Source: Bullifex porci (GTDB taxonomy: Bacteria > Spirochaetota > Spirochaetia > Sphaerochaetales > Sphaerochaetaceae). Taken from it: a stretch of 64,000 bases of DNA. The position numbers and the translations under genes were made by a program. Below the pieces are notes generated by a model. The model saw nothing but the letters and a program-made list of their open reading frames with translations, searched no databases and had not been told where the DNA came from. This document shows, one piece after another, positions 45,526 through 54,428 of this stretch (position 1 is the stretch's first letter; the number at the start of each line of letters is the position of its first letter). Location of the stretch: assembly GCF_009695635.1 (NCBI RefSeq), contig NZ_VUNN01000003.1, forward strand, positions 1-64,000. Reading direction: 5' to 3'.

Positions 45526-47196
45526 TTAGTTATTTAAATGTATTTCAATTTTTACTTCATTTGAAAAGTAAGGAATTGAGTAAAAAGAGATAATACAATC
45601 TTTATCAAACATCTTTAATCGCTTTGAAATATTAGCAAGTCCTACCTGCTTATTATCATCTCCAGAAATAGAAGCATTTGCTTTTTCAATATCAATTCCA
45701 ATACCATTATCAACAACACTGATAATTAGAACATCTTCTTCTTTTTTTATACTTACCTCGATAAAAGGATTAAAAAGCATGGACGAATTTAAGTTATCAA
45801 AACCATGTTTTATCGAGTTTTCAACTAAAGGCTGCAATATTGATTTAGGAATTAAAATATCACTACAATCATCTAAAACGTTAACTCTGAATTCAATTAC
45901 TCCATTTAACCGATAGTTCATTATCTTCATATAATTTTCAACTTGAAGTAGCTCATTAGAAACAGTAATCAAATATTCTCCATGATTTAGTGAATGTCGT
46001 AAAAAGAGAGAAAAAGCAGAAACCATATCAGAAGCACTTAAATAATTTCCACTAGCAATTTCCATATTTATCATTTCTAAAGTGTTGTATGTAAAATGAG
46101 GATTAATTTGCTCTGTAAGCATTTGAGAAAGATACTTATATTTTTGTTCTTCCTCCTCCTTTATTCTTTGCATTGTATCTGATAGTTCCTTGTACATATC
46201 ATTCAATCCAGCAATTAATAATCCTGATTCATCACTGTTTTCAGGCTTTACATCAAAATGATACGAACTATCCTTCATCTCCCTCATCATACGGGTAATA
46301 CGGGAGAATGGTGCTGTTAAACGTAATGCTGTTAAACGAATTAAAATAACACCTATTAAAATTAATATAAAAGTAAGACTAATAACCCAAATAAATAAAA
46401 TACTCTTCATTGGTGTAAGCTCTGATCTATTTACAGAGATTTCTACCTCTAAGCCTTCAATTGAGCATTCATTTCTAACAACAAGCATATCACCAATATC
46501 GAATTCAGGGCCTAAAATTAATTCTCCATTAAAAAATAATCTAGGATTTAAAAAGACTTCCTTTGAAGTACTCTCATATAGTTCATTTTTTAGTAAAGTA
46601 GAATTCAATAAGATTACAAGTATCAAATTAACATCTCTATCAGATGTAATCCCAAGATAAGGAGAACTATCTATTTGTTTATAAGGTATTAAAATAGGAA
46701 TAACTAAACCATCTCTTTTAAATGGAGAGTTACACTCCTTTAACACAGTAATGCCGTCAATATTTTTCAATTTATCAAAAGTAAAGTTACCTAATTCATC
46801 TGTTGGAATATCATTAAAGGAATAAATAATTTCATTATTATTTGTTAAGAAAAAGGATGAATAAATAAATGATGAGGATGAATTAATATTCTCAATTGAA
46901 TCCTGTAAATCAACCCTTTTTTGTAACTCTGATAATTTTGTATTTGTAATTTTAGTAACAAAATCTCCCTTAACTACTGTTTTTAATACTCTCTCGCTAA
47001 TATTAGACCAAATCTGACTGATATTTCTTTCAGAAACTCTTGCCCATTGAGTTGCAATATCAGTTGCCTCTTTTTCATAAAAAGATGTAAACATCATTAA
47101 ACTGATAGATGTTAAAATAATAGCAAGGGATAAAAAGATAGTAGCCATTACTATAGATATTTTCTGATGCAATTTTAAATCAGAGTAATTTTTCAT
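45526..47196 (-). CDS. Sensor histidine kinase, YesM-like (LytS/YesM class)
   Basis: 556 residues. Two membrane spans (about 13-38 and 268-293) flank an extracytoplasmic sensor domain of about 230 residues; a HAMP region follows, then the His_kinase domain with QINPHFTYNTLEMIN (phospho-acceptor His) and an ATPase domain with PLVENSIKHG and VDNGIGID. Kinases of this class usually sense sugars together with an AraC-type regulator and control a neighbouring ABC importer. It overlaps the regulator gene by 4 bases. Confidence 0.9.
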   Translation of the reverse strand: MKNYSDLKLHQKISIVMATIFLSLAIILTSISLMMFTSFYEKEATDIATQWARVSERNISQIWSNISERVLKTVVKGDFVTKITNTKLSELQKRVDLQDSIENINSSSSFIYSSFFLTNNNEIIYSFNDIPTDELGNFTFDKLKNIDGITVLKECNSPFKRDGLVIPILIPYKQIDSSPYLGITSDRDVNLILVILLNSTLLKNELYESTSKEVFLNPRLFFNGELILGPEFDIGDMLVVRNECSIEGLEVEISVNRSELTPMKSILFIWVISLTFILILIGVILIRLTALRLTAPFSRITRMMREMKDSSYHFDVKPENSDESGLLIAGLNDMYKELSDTMQRIKEEEEQKYKYLSQMLTEQINPHFTYNTLEMINMEIASGNYLSASDMVSAFSLFLRHSLNHGEYLITVSNELLQVENYMKIMNYRLNGVIEFRVNVLDDCSDILIPKSILQPLVENSIKHGFDNLNSSMLFNPFIEVSIKKEEDVLIISVVDNGIGIDIEKANASISGDDNKQVGLANISKRLKMFDKDCIISFYSIPYFSNEVKIEIHLNN

Positions 47197-48683
47197 ACTT
47201 TATCTTTCCTAAAATCCGAAGGAGTCTTTCCTGTTTGTCCTCTAAATATTCTATTAAAGGATCTATAATCAGAGTAACCTAGAGAAAGAGCAATCTCTTC
47301 AACAGATAGATCACTTTCAATTAATAATCTTTTCCCCTCATCTATCTTTACTCTGTTTGTAAAATCTCTAAAATTCTCACCAGTCTTGTTTTTAAAATAT
47401 ACAGAGAAATAGGAAGCATTCATCCCAAGTTTTTCTGCAATATCTGATGATTTTATTAATTTATCATAACTTGATAGCACCATTTGTCTCGCACGATGAA
47501 TTATAGGATCATTGCCCATGATTGAATTAGGAATTGAAATATTCATTAAATATTTTAGCTTGCTATTAAGAATATCCTTTAACTCACCTATGCTATCAAC
47601 CATATTTATATCAGCTGTAGATAAATTTTCTAAATAATTTTTATTGAGCAAGGAGGAATCATATAATCTTTTTGTTACATCATTTAATAAAAAGATACAC
47701 ATTCCTTTAATATAGTTAGGAGGAGGTGTTCCTCCATCAAGTAAAGAGTTTATAAATTTATCAATCCATTTTTCAATTTCTTCTTCATTTCTTGTGAGTA
47801 AAATAGATTTAACACTCTCACTATCTATATCGCTTGTAGTCATATTAGGTCTAATGGTAGAAATATCACTTTGAGTAAAAAGTTTATTTCCATTCTTATA
47901 AAATGAATATGAAAGAGAGAGTAATGCACTATTATATGACTTTGTTAATAAAAAGAATTGATTAACACTGCACCCAACACTTATTTGTAAGGTATTATCA
48001 TACTCTAGTAGTATTCTCATTGAGTGAATAGCATATTGCTCTTTTCCAGGCAAAATTACGATAGTATATCCTAAATAAGGAAATGAAGCTAAATAATCTA
48101 TAGCAGATAAATCAACAGCCTTTGACTTTGCAACAATAATACAAACTGTTTTATCCCCCTCCTTCATATTAGGAATAAAGGCTTTAATCCCCTTAGATGC
48201 TTCCTCTTCTGATTTCACTTCACCCCTAATAAGCCGTTCTAAAAACATATTTGATGCGGCTTTTATAGCCTCGTCATCATACCTGTATTTATTATTTTCA
48301 ACCTTATTATTCATCTCTTTTAAGATTGTTGCTAATAATTCATTTTTTGATATAGGTTTCAATATATATGCACTAACAGATAACTTAATTGCTTGTTGAG
48401 CATAAGCAAACTCATCATAACCACTGATTAATATTACAGGAGTATCATACCCTTCTTCTCTAAGATTTTTTAATAGCTCTAATCCTGTTAATCCTGGCAT
48501 TACAATATCTGAAATAATTAAATCAGGATTATACTGCTTTATTAATTCAAAACCCTCAGCCGCATTTTTAGCTAGAGCTGGAATAAAAACACCTTCAAGA
48601 TCCTTTTCAATAATATTTTTAATCCCATTTCGAATTGAAGGTTCATCATCTATTATTATAATTGAAAATGTTTTACTACTCAT
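47193..48683 (-). CDS. Response regulator with AraC-type DNA-binding domain, YesN-like
   Basis: 496 residues. The receiver domain is complete: IIIIDDEPSIRNG, phospho-acceptor Asp59 in LIISDIVMPGLTG, and YILKPISK. A middle domain of unknown role follows, and the C-terminal 100 residues hold two AraC helix-turn-helix motifs (SDIAEKLGMNASYFSVYFK and SVEEIALSLGYSDYRSFNRI). It is divergent from the solute-binding protein gene 137 bases away, so its likely target is that region. Confidence 0.92.
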   Translation of the reverse strand: MSSKTFSIIIIDDEPSIRNGIKNIIEKDLEGVFIPALAKNAAEGFELIKQYNPDLIISDIVMPGLTGLELLKNLREEGYDTPVILISGYDEFAYAQQAIKLSVSAYILKPISKNELLATILKEMNNKVENNKYRYDDEAIKAASNMFLERLIRGEVKSEEEASKGIKAFIPNMKEGDKTVCIIVAKSKAVDLSAIDYLASFPYLGYTIVILPGKEQYAIHSMRILLEYDNTLQISVGCSVNQFFLLTKSYNSALLSLSYSFYKNGNKLFTQSDISTIRPNMTTSDIDSESVKSILLTRNEEEIEKWIDKFINSLLDGGTPPPNYIKGMCIFLLNDVTKRLYDSSLLNKNYLENLSTADINMVDSIGELKDILNSKLKYLMNISIPNSIMGNDPIIHRARQMVLSSYDKLIKSSDIAEKLGMNASYFSVYFKNKTGENFRDFTNRVKIDEGKRLLIESDLSVEEIALSLGYSDYRSFNRIFRGQTGKTPSDFRKDKV

Positions 48684-48820
48684 ACCTACTCAATACTATA
48701 AATAACCATAAACCAAAATAGCAACCTAAAAAAATGTTACATTTACTAAAATAAGAGTCATACAAGGATTAAAAAAATAGACTCAGAATTTTATCAACAA
48801 CAAAAAAAAAGGAGATATAA

Positions 48821-50200
48821 ATGAAAAAGATTGTATTGATTGCAATGCTTATTGCTTGTACACTTTCTTTAGTTTTTGCATCAGGCTCACAAGAAGCTGC
48901 AGCTACTACAAAAACAGAAAAGACAGTAGTTGAAATTTGGACAAATGACAGACATGACGCTGAATATATGTCTAAAGTTGTAGAGGACTTTAATAATAGT
49001 AACGATAAAATAGAAATAAAGCTCACAACTATTGTTGAAGACTATCCTAACATGCTCGTAATGTCTTACACATCAGGAAATGCACCAGATTTATTCTATA
49101 TGAATGCAAGAGGAACAGGTTTTGATTTACAAACTTTTGTTAAGTCTGGCATGCTTGAAGCATATCCTGAATCCCTTTTAAAGGATCCTGAATTTGAAAA
49201 GGTAACAGATGCAAGTAAGCACATTGTAGAAGGTATCAATGCTATCGATGGTAAACCTTATGGTATTTACAATGTAATGAGAAGTGGTACTAGAATGATT
49301 TATAACGTTGATTTACTTAAGAAATCAGGTTATACAGAGTTCCCAAAGACTCTTGAAGAGCTTGTAGATATGACTATTCAGATTTCAAAAGATGGCAATG
49401 GAGAATATTATGGTATTTCAACATGTGCATCTGCTCAATTTGAAAGATGGTTAGAGGGTATTATCAACAAGAGTGGTATTTACCACTATGACTATAAAAA
49501 CGGTGTATTCAATTTTGATGGCTACAAAGAAGCAATGCTCTTAGCTCAAAGATTCTTCAAAGAGGGCGCAATGTTCCCTGGTTCAAATACCCAAGGCGTT
49601 GATGCAATGAGAGCTCAGTTCGCTAATGGTACATTTGCAACTTGGGGTAATGCATCACAAGAAGCAGGTGTATTTACTGACCAATTCCCTATTAAAGATT
49701 TTGAATGGGCTGTAACAGAACTTCCTTCACTAGATGGAACAACAAAGGGAACAGTAGATTCTCGTCCACAGAAAGGTCTTTTCATGTTCTCATCATCTAA
49801 AAATAAGGATGCAGCTTGGGAAGTAGTAAAATATCTAAATAGTGAAAGTGTTGTAAAGGGTTATGTAGAAAAAGGTTATGCACTTCCTCTCTCAATATAC
49901 ATGCAGAGTGTTGTTGATATGTCAAAAATTGGTCGCTTAGCAGATTTCGCGCCAGTAAGCTATGAAGGCTTATATCCTTCTGTACCTGCAGTTTCTGTTG
50001 CTGGAGATAGCTATGCTAAAGCAATTTGGAACTGTATTGTTAGTGGCACAGATGTTGATAAGTGTATTGCAGATCTTAACAAGAGATATAATGAAGCACT
50101 TGAGAAGGATATTAAACTTGGCAAAGTAAAAAGAGTTGTAATTGCTAATTACGATCCACTTAATCCTAACGCTGGTGAAATTTCATACTTATCAAAGTAA
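48821..50200 (+). CDS. Sugar ABC transporter substrate-binding protein
   Basis: 459 residues with a signal peptide ending FASGSQEAA, without a lipobox cysteine; this Gly/Ser/Glu-rich start after the signal is common in spirochaete binding proteins. The mature part is a family 1 extracellular solute-binding protein (TVVEIWTNDRHDAEYMSKVV, then GNAPDLFYMNARG and SSSKNKDAAWEVVKYLNSE). It should bind an oligosaccharide in the periplasm and deliver it to the permease pair encoded next. AAGGAG stands 8 bases before the ATG. No ATPase gene is in the cluster, as is usual when a shared MsmK-like ATPase exists. Confidence 0.93.
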   Translation: MKKIVLIAMLIACTLSLVFASGSQEAAATTKTEKTVVEIWTNDRHDAEYMSKVVEDFNNSNDKIEIKLTTIVEDYPNMLVMSYTSGNAPDLFYMNARGTGFDLQTFVKSGMLEAYPESLLKDPEFEKVTDASKHIVEGINAIDGKPYGIYNVMRSGTRMIYNVDLLKKSGYTEFPKTLEELVDMTIQISKDGNGEYYGISTCASAQFERWLEGIINKSGIYHYDYKNGVFNFDGYKEAMLLAQRFFKEGAMFPGSNTQGVDAMRAQFANGTFATWGNASQEAGVFTDQFPIKDFEWAVTELPSLDGTTKGTVDSRPQKGLFMFSSSKNKDAAWEVVKYLNSESVVKGYVEKGYALPLSIYMQSVVDMSKIGRLADFAPVSYEGLYPSVPAVSVAGDSYAKAIWNCIVSGTDVDKCIADLNKRYNEALEKDIKLGKVKRVVIANYDPLNPNAGEISYLSK

Positions 50201-50217
50201 TTTAACTTTAAACCTTC

Positions 50218-50251
50218 ACCCGGGTGGGAATACTCATCCGGGTTATTTTTT
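50218..50251 (+). terminator. Hairpin between binding protein and permease genes
   Basis: 11-bp stem ACCCGGGTGGG (50218-50228) and CTCATCCGGGT (50233-50243) with two G-U pairs and an AATA loop, followed by a run of T. Partial termination here would make the binding protein more abundant than the permeases. Confidence 0.75.
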
Positions 50252-50266
50252 CAGGAGATAACTTAA

Positions 50267-51178
50267 ATGATGACACAAGAAGCAAAAAGGCTCAGAAGAA
50301 AGGAAGGTATTAGCGCAGGATTAATGCTTTCTCCAAGCTTAATACTGCTACTTATAACTTCAATATATCCATTCTTCTGGTTGTTTAGATATGTTCTATA
50401 TGATTACAATGGATTTGTTGCATACTTCACCGGCTTAGATAATATAAAAAGAGCTTTTACCGATGTAGTATTTTGGCAAAGTGTATTACACACATTTGAA
50501 TATGCTATTTGTAAGTTAATTATTGTAATACCTCTCTCTCTTCTTTTAGCTGTAATAATTCACAAAAATATTCCAGGTAGCAAAGGCTTTAAAATGATAT
50601 TCTTTCTACCTACAGTAATAAGTGCATCAATTTATGCTCTTATCTTTACCTTTATATTTGCAGTATTTAAGGGACCTTTAAACACTGTATTACAATCTAT
50701 GCATTTGATATCAGCACCAATTGATTGGCTTGGAGATGCTAAATGGGTAATGACATCTGTTATTATCGTTGCTGTTTGGGGTGGTGTTGGTAACTATATG
50801 ATTTACTTTCTATCAGGACTTTCAAGCGTTTCCTCAGAGGTATATGAAAGCTGTATGATTGATGGAGCAAATGCACGACAAACCTTCTTTAAGATTACTC
50901 TTCCTATGCTCTCACCTATTTTAAAAGTTATTCTCTTATTAGCTATCACTACAGCCTTTAAGGATTACCAATCGATAATGGTATTAACAGGAGGAGGACC
51001 TAACAACCGTTCTCAGGTAATGTTCTTATACATTTACCAGCTTATCTTTGGTTCAACATCTAGTTTCAATATCCAAATTGGATATGCAACTGTATTAAGT
51101 ATTATTGCTGCCGTAATTATTGGTGCTGTAACTGTAATCTATAATAAGTTTGCTAAAAAACTTGATGATGTAATGTGA
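50267..51178 (+). CDS. Sugar ABC transporter permease (MalF/UgpA type)
   Basis: 303 residues with six predicted membrane spans. The cytoplasmic EAA-like loop is YESCMIDGANARQTFFKITLP, where the permease meets the ATPase. It forms a heterodimer with the next gene product. The ATG follows AGGAG, downstream of the intra-operon hairpin. Confidence 0.93.
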   Translation: MMTQEAKRLRRKEGISAGLMLSPSLILLLITSIYPFFWLFRYVLYDYNGFVAYFTGLDNIKRAFTDVVFWQSVLHTFEYAICKLIIVIPLSLLLAVIIHKNIPGSKGFKMIFFLPTVISASIYALIFTFIFAVFKGPLNTVLQSMHLISAPIDWLGDAKWVMTSVIIVAVWGGVGNYMIYFLSGLSSVSSEVYESCMIDGANARQTFFKITLPMLSPILKVILLLAITTAFKDYQSIMVLTGGGPNNRSQVMFLYIYQLIFGSTSSFNIQIGYATVLSIIAAVIIGAVTVIYNKFAKKLDDVM

Positions 51179-51185
51179 GGAAAAA

Positions 51186-52052
51186 ATGGAAAAATCAAGA
51201 GCAATTTTATCTACAAATCAAAAGATAGGAAGAGGAATTATCTCTTTTATTACAGTCCTTTTTTCTCTCTTAATGCTGTATCCTATTATTTATATCATAT
51301 TAGGTTCATTTAAGGAAAACCAAGAACTATTACTTGGTGGTGCAAAGCTATTTCCTTCAAAGTGGGTAATTGAAAACTATATTCAAGCTTGGCAGACAGC
51401 TAACTTCTCTGTTTATACTAAAAACTCAATATTCCTTGGCATTGGAGTTATGCTTCTTACTGTAATTACAGCTACAATGGCAGGCTATGTATTTTCAAGA
51501 AAAAAATTTAAAGGAAAAGAGTTTATTTATGGAATATTCTTAGCTTTTATGTTTGTAAATGTTGGCTCTGTAACACTAAGACCTTTATTCGAACTTTCAG
51601 TAAAGCTACACCTAAATAAATCCTTGTGGAGTGTAATTTTTATAATTACAGGCACAGGTCAAGCGACCTATATCTTCTTATGTAGAGGATTTGTCAATTC
51701 AATTCCAAAGGAGCTTGACGAGGCAGCAAGAATAGATGGATGCACATTCTTCCAAACCTTTTATAAAATTATTTTCCCTCTTCTAAAGCCTATTACATCT
51801 ACCGTTGCACTATTATCATTTAGAGCAGGATGGAACGAATATATACTTCCTTTAGTCTTTACAATGTCAAATGACAGTATGAGACCTCTTACAGTAGGCG
51901 TAAATATGCTCAAAAATAATGGTGATGGAGCAGCTGCGTGGAATATTATGTTTGCTGGTGCAACACTCGCAATTATTCCTATGATTTTAATTTATTTATT
52001 ATTTAGTAAGTACTTTATGCAGGGCACAACAGCTGGTGCTGTTAAAGGTTAA
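51186..52052 (+). CDS. Sugar ABC transporter permease (MalG/UgpE type)
   Basis: 288 residues, six spans, with the coupling loop LDEAARIDGCTFFQTFYKII and LPLVFTMSN typical of the MalG-side subunit. It begins 8 bases after the first permease, with GAGGAAAA as ribosome site, and ends just before the large unassigned enzyme-like gene. Confidence 0.93.
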   Translation: MEKSRAILSTNQKIGRGIISFITVLFSLLMLYPIIYIILGSFKENQELLLGGAKLFPSKWVIENYIQAWQTANFSVYTKNSIFLGIGVMLLTVITATMAGYVFSRKKFKGKEFIYGIFLAFMFVNVGSVTLRPLFELSVKLHLNKSLWSVIFIITGTGQATYIFLCRGFVNSIPKELDEAARIDGCTFFQTFYKIIFPLLKPITSTVALLSFRAGWNEYILPLVFTMSNDSMRPLTVGVNMLKNNGDGAAAWNIMFAGATLAIIPMILIYLLFSKYFMQGTTAGAVKG

Positions 52053-52056
52053 AAAT

Positions 52057-54417
52057 ATGAAATATGTTGATAAATTTAGAATTTCAAATGTTATAGAAAA
52101 ACAATATGATCCTCAGTTTACAGATGTTGATCAGTTGAGATTTGAAAAACGGGTTAGAGAAAAGGTTGCTATTCGAAACCTTAGCTATCCTACTAATCTA
52201 AACCATGAAGAATGGGATTTTTACTATTCACACGGTAATTACTATGTAGATAAATCTACATTCTACTCTGAACTATCTTATGTCTCATTTAATGCTGTAA
52301 CAAATTTACATTCAAAAAAAGAGAAAAAAATTAATCTTACAATTTGGACTTATGGGGCTGTTACTGTATTTTTTAATGGAGAAAAGGTAGCTAATGATGA
52401 CATTCCAGTATACAAACCTATAAAGAAACATTGTTTTGTAGTAAATGCAAAAAAAGGTGACAACGAATTATTAATTCTATTCCAAAATTTAGGTGTTAGA
52501 GATACTCGTAATCTGTTTGGAATATCATACGAGGAAGATAAAGACATTGAATTTCATGTATTTGGAAACAAAGAGGATGAAATAATAGCAACCTTCCTAG
52601 ATAATGTTGTCCTTGAAGACCATAAATTAATGCTTCCTTCAAAAAGAGATGATATTCAACTTGGATTTGACATGGCTTCTCCTGACTATGGAAAAGTAAA
52701 ATACAGATATAGCTGGGAAAAGCTTCATCCTTGCACAGAGGTAGATATTCCAAAAGGGAATCCGTATATCCTCTTAAAAATTAAAAATCTATCAAGAAGA
52801 TTTGAAATAGCAAGTGAGGTTATTCCAATTTATTCGTCAATAAAGGATAAAGATGGAAACTACAAACGCATGCTTGGAGTGATTGCAGCAGCAGATGGCT
52901 TATCACGTGGCGATAAATTCGGATTTTATATCCAAAATATCTTAGCACGTAAGGCTCTAGGAATTGAAGGGAAAAGAGATGAAGAGTATTTCTATGAAAC
53001 TCTAAATCAAATTGAAAGACGTTTTGACTGCTCAGATTTTCTTATTTCAGGAGTAATACGATATCTAAAAAACTATGAGATCGCCCCTACTCTTTCAGCT
53101 AGAATAAAAGAGGTACTTTTAAACTATAGATATTGGATGACTATGGAAGGTAGTGATGCAATGTGCTTTTGGAGTGAAAACCACTCACTGCTATTCTACT
53201 CATGTGCAATGCTTGTAGGACAAATGTATCCTGATGATTATTTTCCAAGAGCTAAGATGACAGGAAAGGAATTATCAGAATTTGGCCGTAGGCTTACAAA
53301 AGAATGGATGGATGATCTTGAAGAGTATGGCTTCGAGGAATTTTTAAGCACTGTATACATGAATGTCACCTTTGCCTGCCTACTAAATATTATCGATTAT
53401 GCAGATGAAGAAATCTCAAAAAGAGCTAAGAATATTACAGATTTAATGCTTAGAGAATTAGCACTCCATACATTTAAAGGATGTATTATTGCTCCAATGG
53501 GAAGGGTTTATAGAGGTGTTATTAATCCATTTAAACAAGGAGCCCAAGCTCTCATGAACCTTGCTAATCCAGAAAATCCTACTTCATTTGGAGAAGGCTG
53601 GCTTAGCTATTATGCAACCTCATCATACCAGCTCCCTTCAGATTTAATCGAGTTAATGAATAATTCTCAAGATAAGGAGTATTCTACAGGTGATGCACTA
53701 ATCAAGCTATATAAAAAAGATGATTATATCCTTACCTCAGTACAATCACCAAGGAATGATAATTTTGTTCGTTGGCACAATGTTACTCTTGATAAGAATC
53801 CAGAGAAATATCTGAATACTCATTTATATACTAAGAGCTTTAATGAACGTTTCCACGGTACTACCTATTTTGAACCTGGTACTTTTGGTTATCAGCAACA
53901 TATGTGGTCTGTAGCACTTTCAGGAGAGGCCCTTGTCTTTGCAAACTGTCCAGGAGCATCTTCAGACTCATCTTCAATGAGACCTGGATATTGGTATGGA
54001 AATGGTATAATGCCTGCTGTAAGACAAGATGGAAATATGCTTGCAAGTATATTTGTACTAAATGATGACTATCCTATTGATTTCACACATTTATATCTTC
54101 CTGAATGTAAATTTGAGAAGGTTGAAAAGTATGAGAATTGGATATTCTTAACTTTAGGAGAAGGTAAGATTGCTATTTGGTGTAATACTAAGCTATCTCC
54201 ATATTCTGACCATTTAGCAAATTGTGAGCTAAGAGCTTATTCACAAAAATCTGCATACTTTGTCTTAGCAGGTGGCAGAGAGATAGATGAAAAATTATTC
54301 AAGGAAAATGCAATAAAACTTAACCCTACTTTTATTGAAGATAAAAACATTTTATTTGTTGATGGTAAAGAGTTTATTTCATTTACTCCTTCTAATGATA
54401 AAACTCAATATATTTAA
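52057..54417 (+). CDS. Large protein of unrecognised family, possible polysaccharide lyase or heparinase-like enzyme
   Basis: 786 residues from ATG 52057, no signal peptide. The N-terminal 180 residues look like a beta-sandwich (NLTIWTYGAVTVFFNGEKV resembles a jelly-roll carbohydrate-binding fold). The middle (about 270-520) is all-helical with CFWSENHSLLFYSCAM, typical of (alpha/alpha) toroid enzymes; the C-terminal part is beta-rich with YFEPGTFGYQQHMWSVALSG and MRPGYWYGNGIMP. This order resembles heparinase/alginate-lyase-type proteins, but I cannot name the family or substrate. It follows the permeases by 4 bases, so it should process the imported sugar. Confidence 0.6.
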   Translation: MKYVDKFRISNVIEKQYDPQFTDVDQLRFEKRVREKVAIRNLSYPTNLNHEEWDFYYSHGNYYVDKSTFYSELSYVSFNAVTNLHSKKEKKINLTIWTYGAVTVFFNGEKVANDDIPVYKPIKKHCFVVNAKKGDNELLILFQNLGVRDTRNLFGISYEEDKDIEFHVFGNKEDEIIATFLDNVVLEDHKLMLPSKRDDIQLGFDMASPDYGKVKYRYSWEKLHPCTEVDIPKGNPYILLKIKNLSRRFEIASEVIPIYSSIKDKDGNYKRMLGVIAAADGLSRGDKFGFYIQNILARKALGIEGKRDEEYFYETLNQIERRFDCSDFLISGVIRYLKNYEIAPTLSARIKEVLLNYRYWMTMEGSDAMCFWSENHSLLFYSCAMLVGQMYPDDYFPRAKMTGKELSEFGRRLTKEWMDDLEEYGFEEFLSTVYMNVTFACLLNIIDYADEEISKRAKNITDLMLRELALHTFKGCIIAPMGRVYRGVINPFKQGAQALMNLANPENPTSFGEGWLSYYATSSYQLPSDLIELMNNSQDKEYSTGDALIKLYKKDDYILTSVQSPRNDNFVRWHNVTLDKNPEKYLNTHLYTKSFNERFHGTTYFEPGTFGYQQHMWSVALSGEALVFANCPGASSDSSSMRPGYWYGNGIMPAVRQDGNMLASIFVLNDDYPIDFTHLYLPECKFEKVEKYENWIFLTLGEGKIAIWCNTKLSPYSDHLANCELRAYSQKSAYFVLAGGREIDEKLFKENAIKLNPTFIEDKNILFVDGKEFISFTPSNDKTQYI

Positions 54418-54428
54418 TGGAGGAATTT

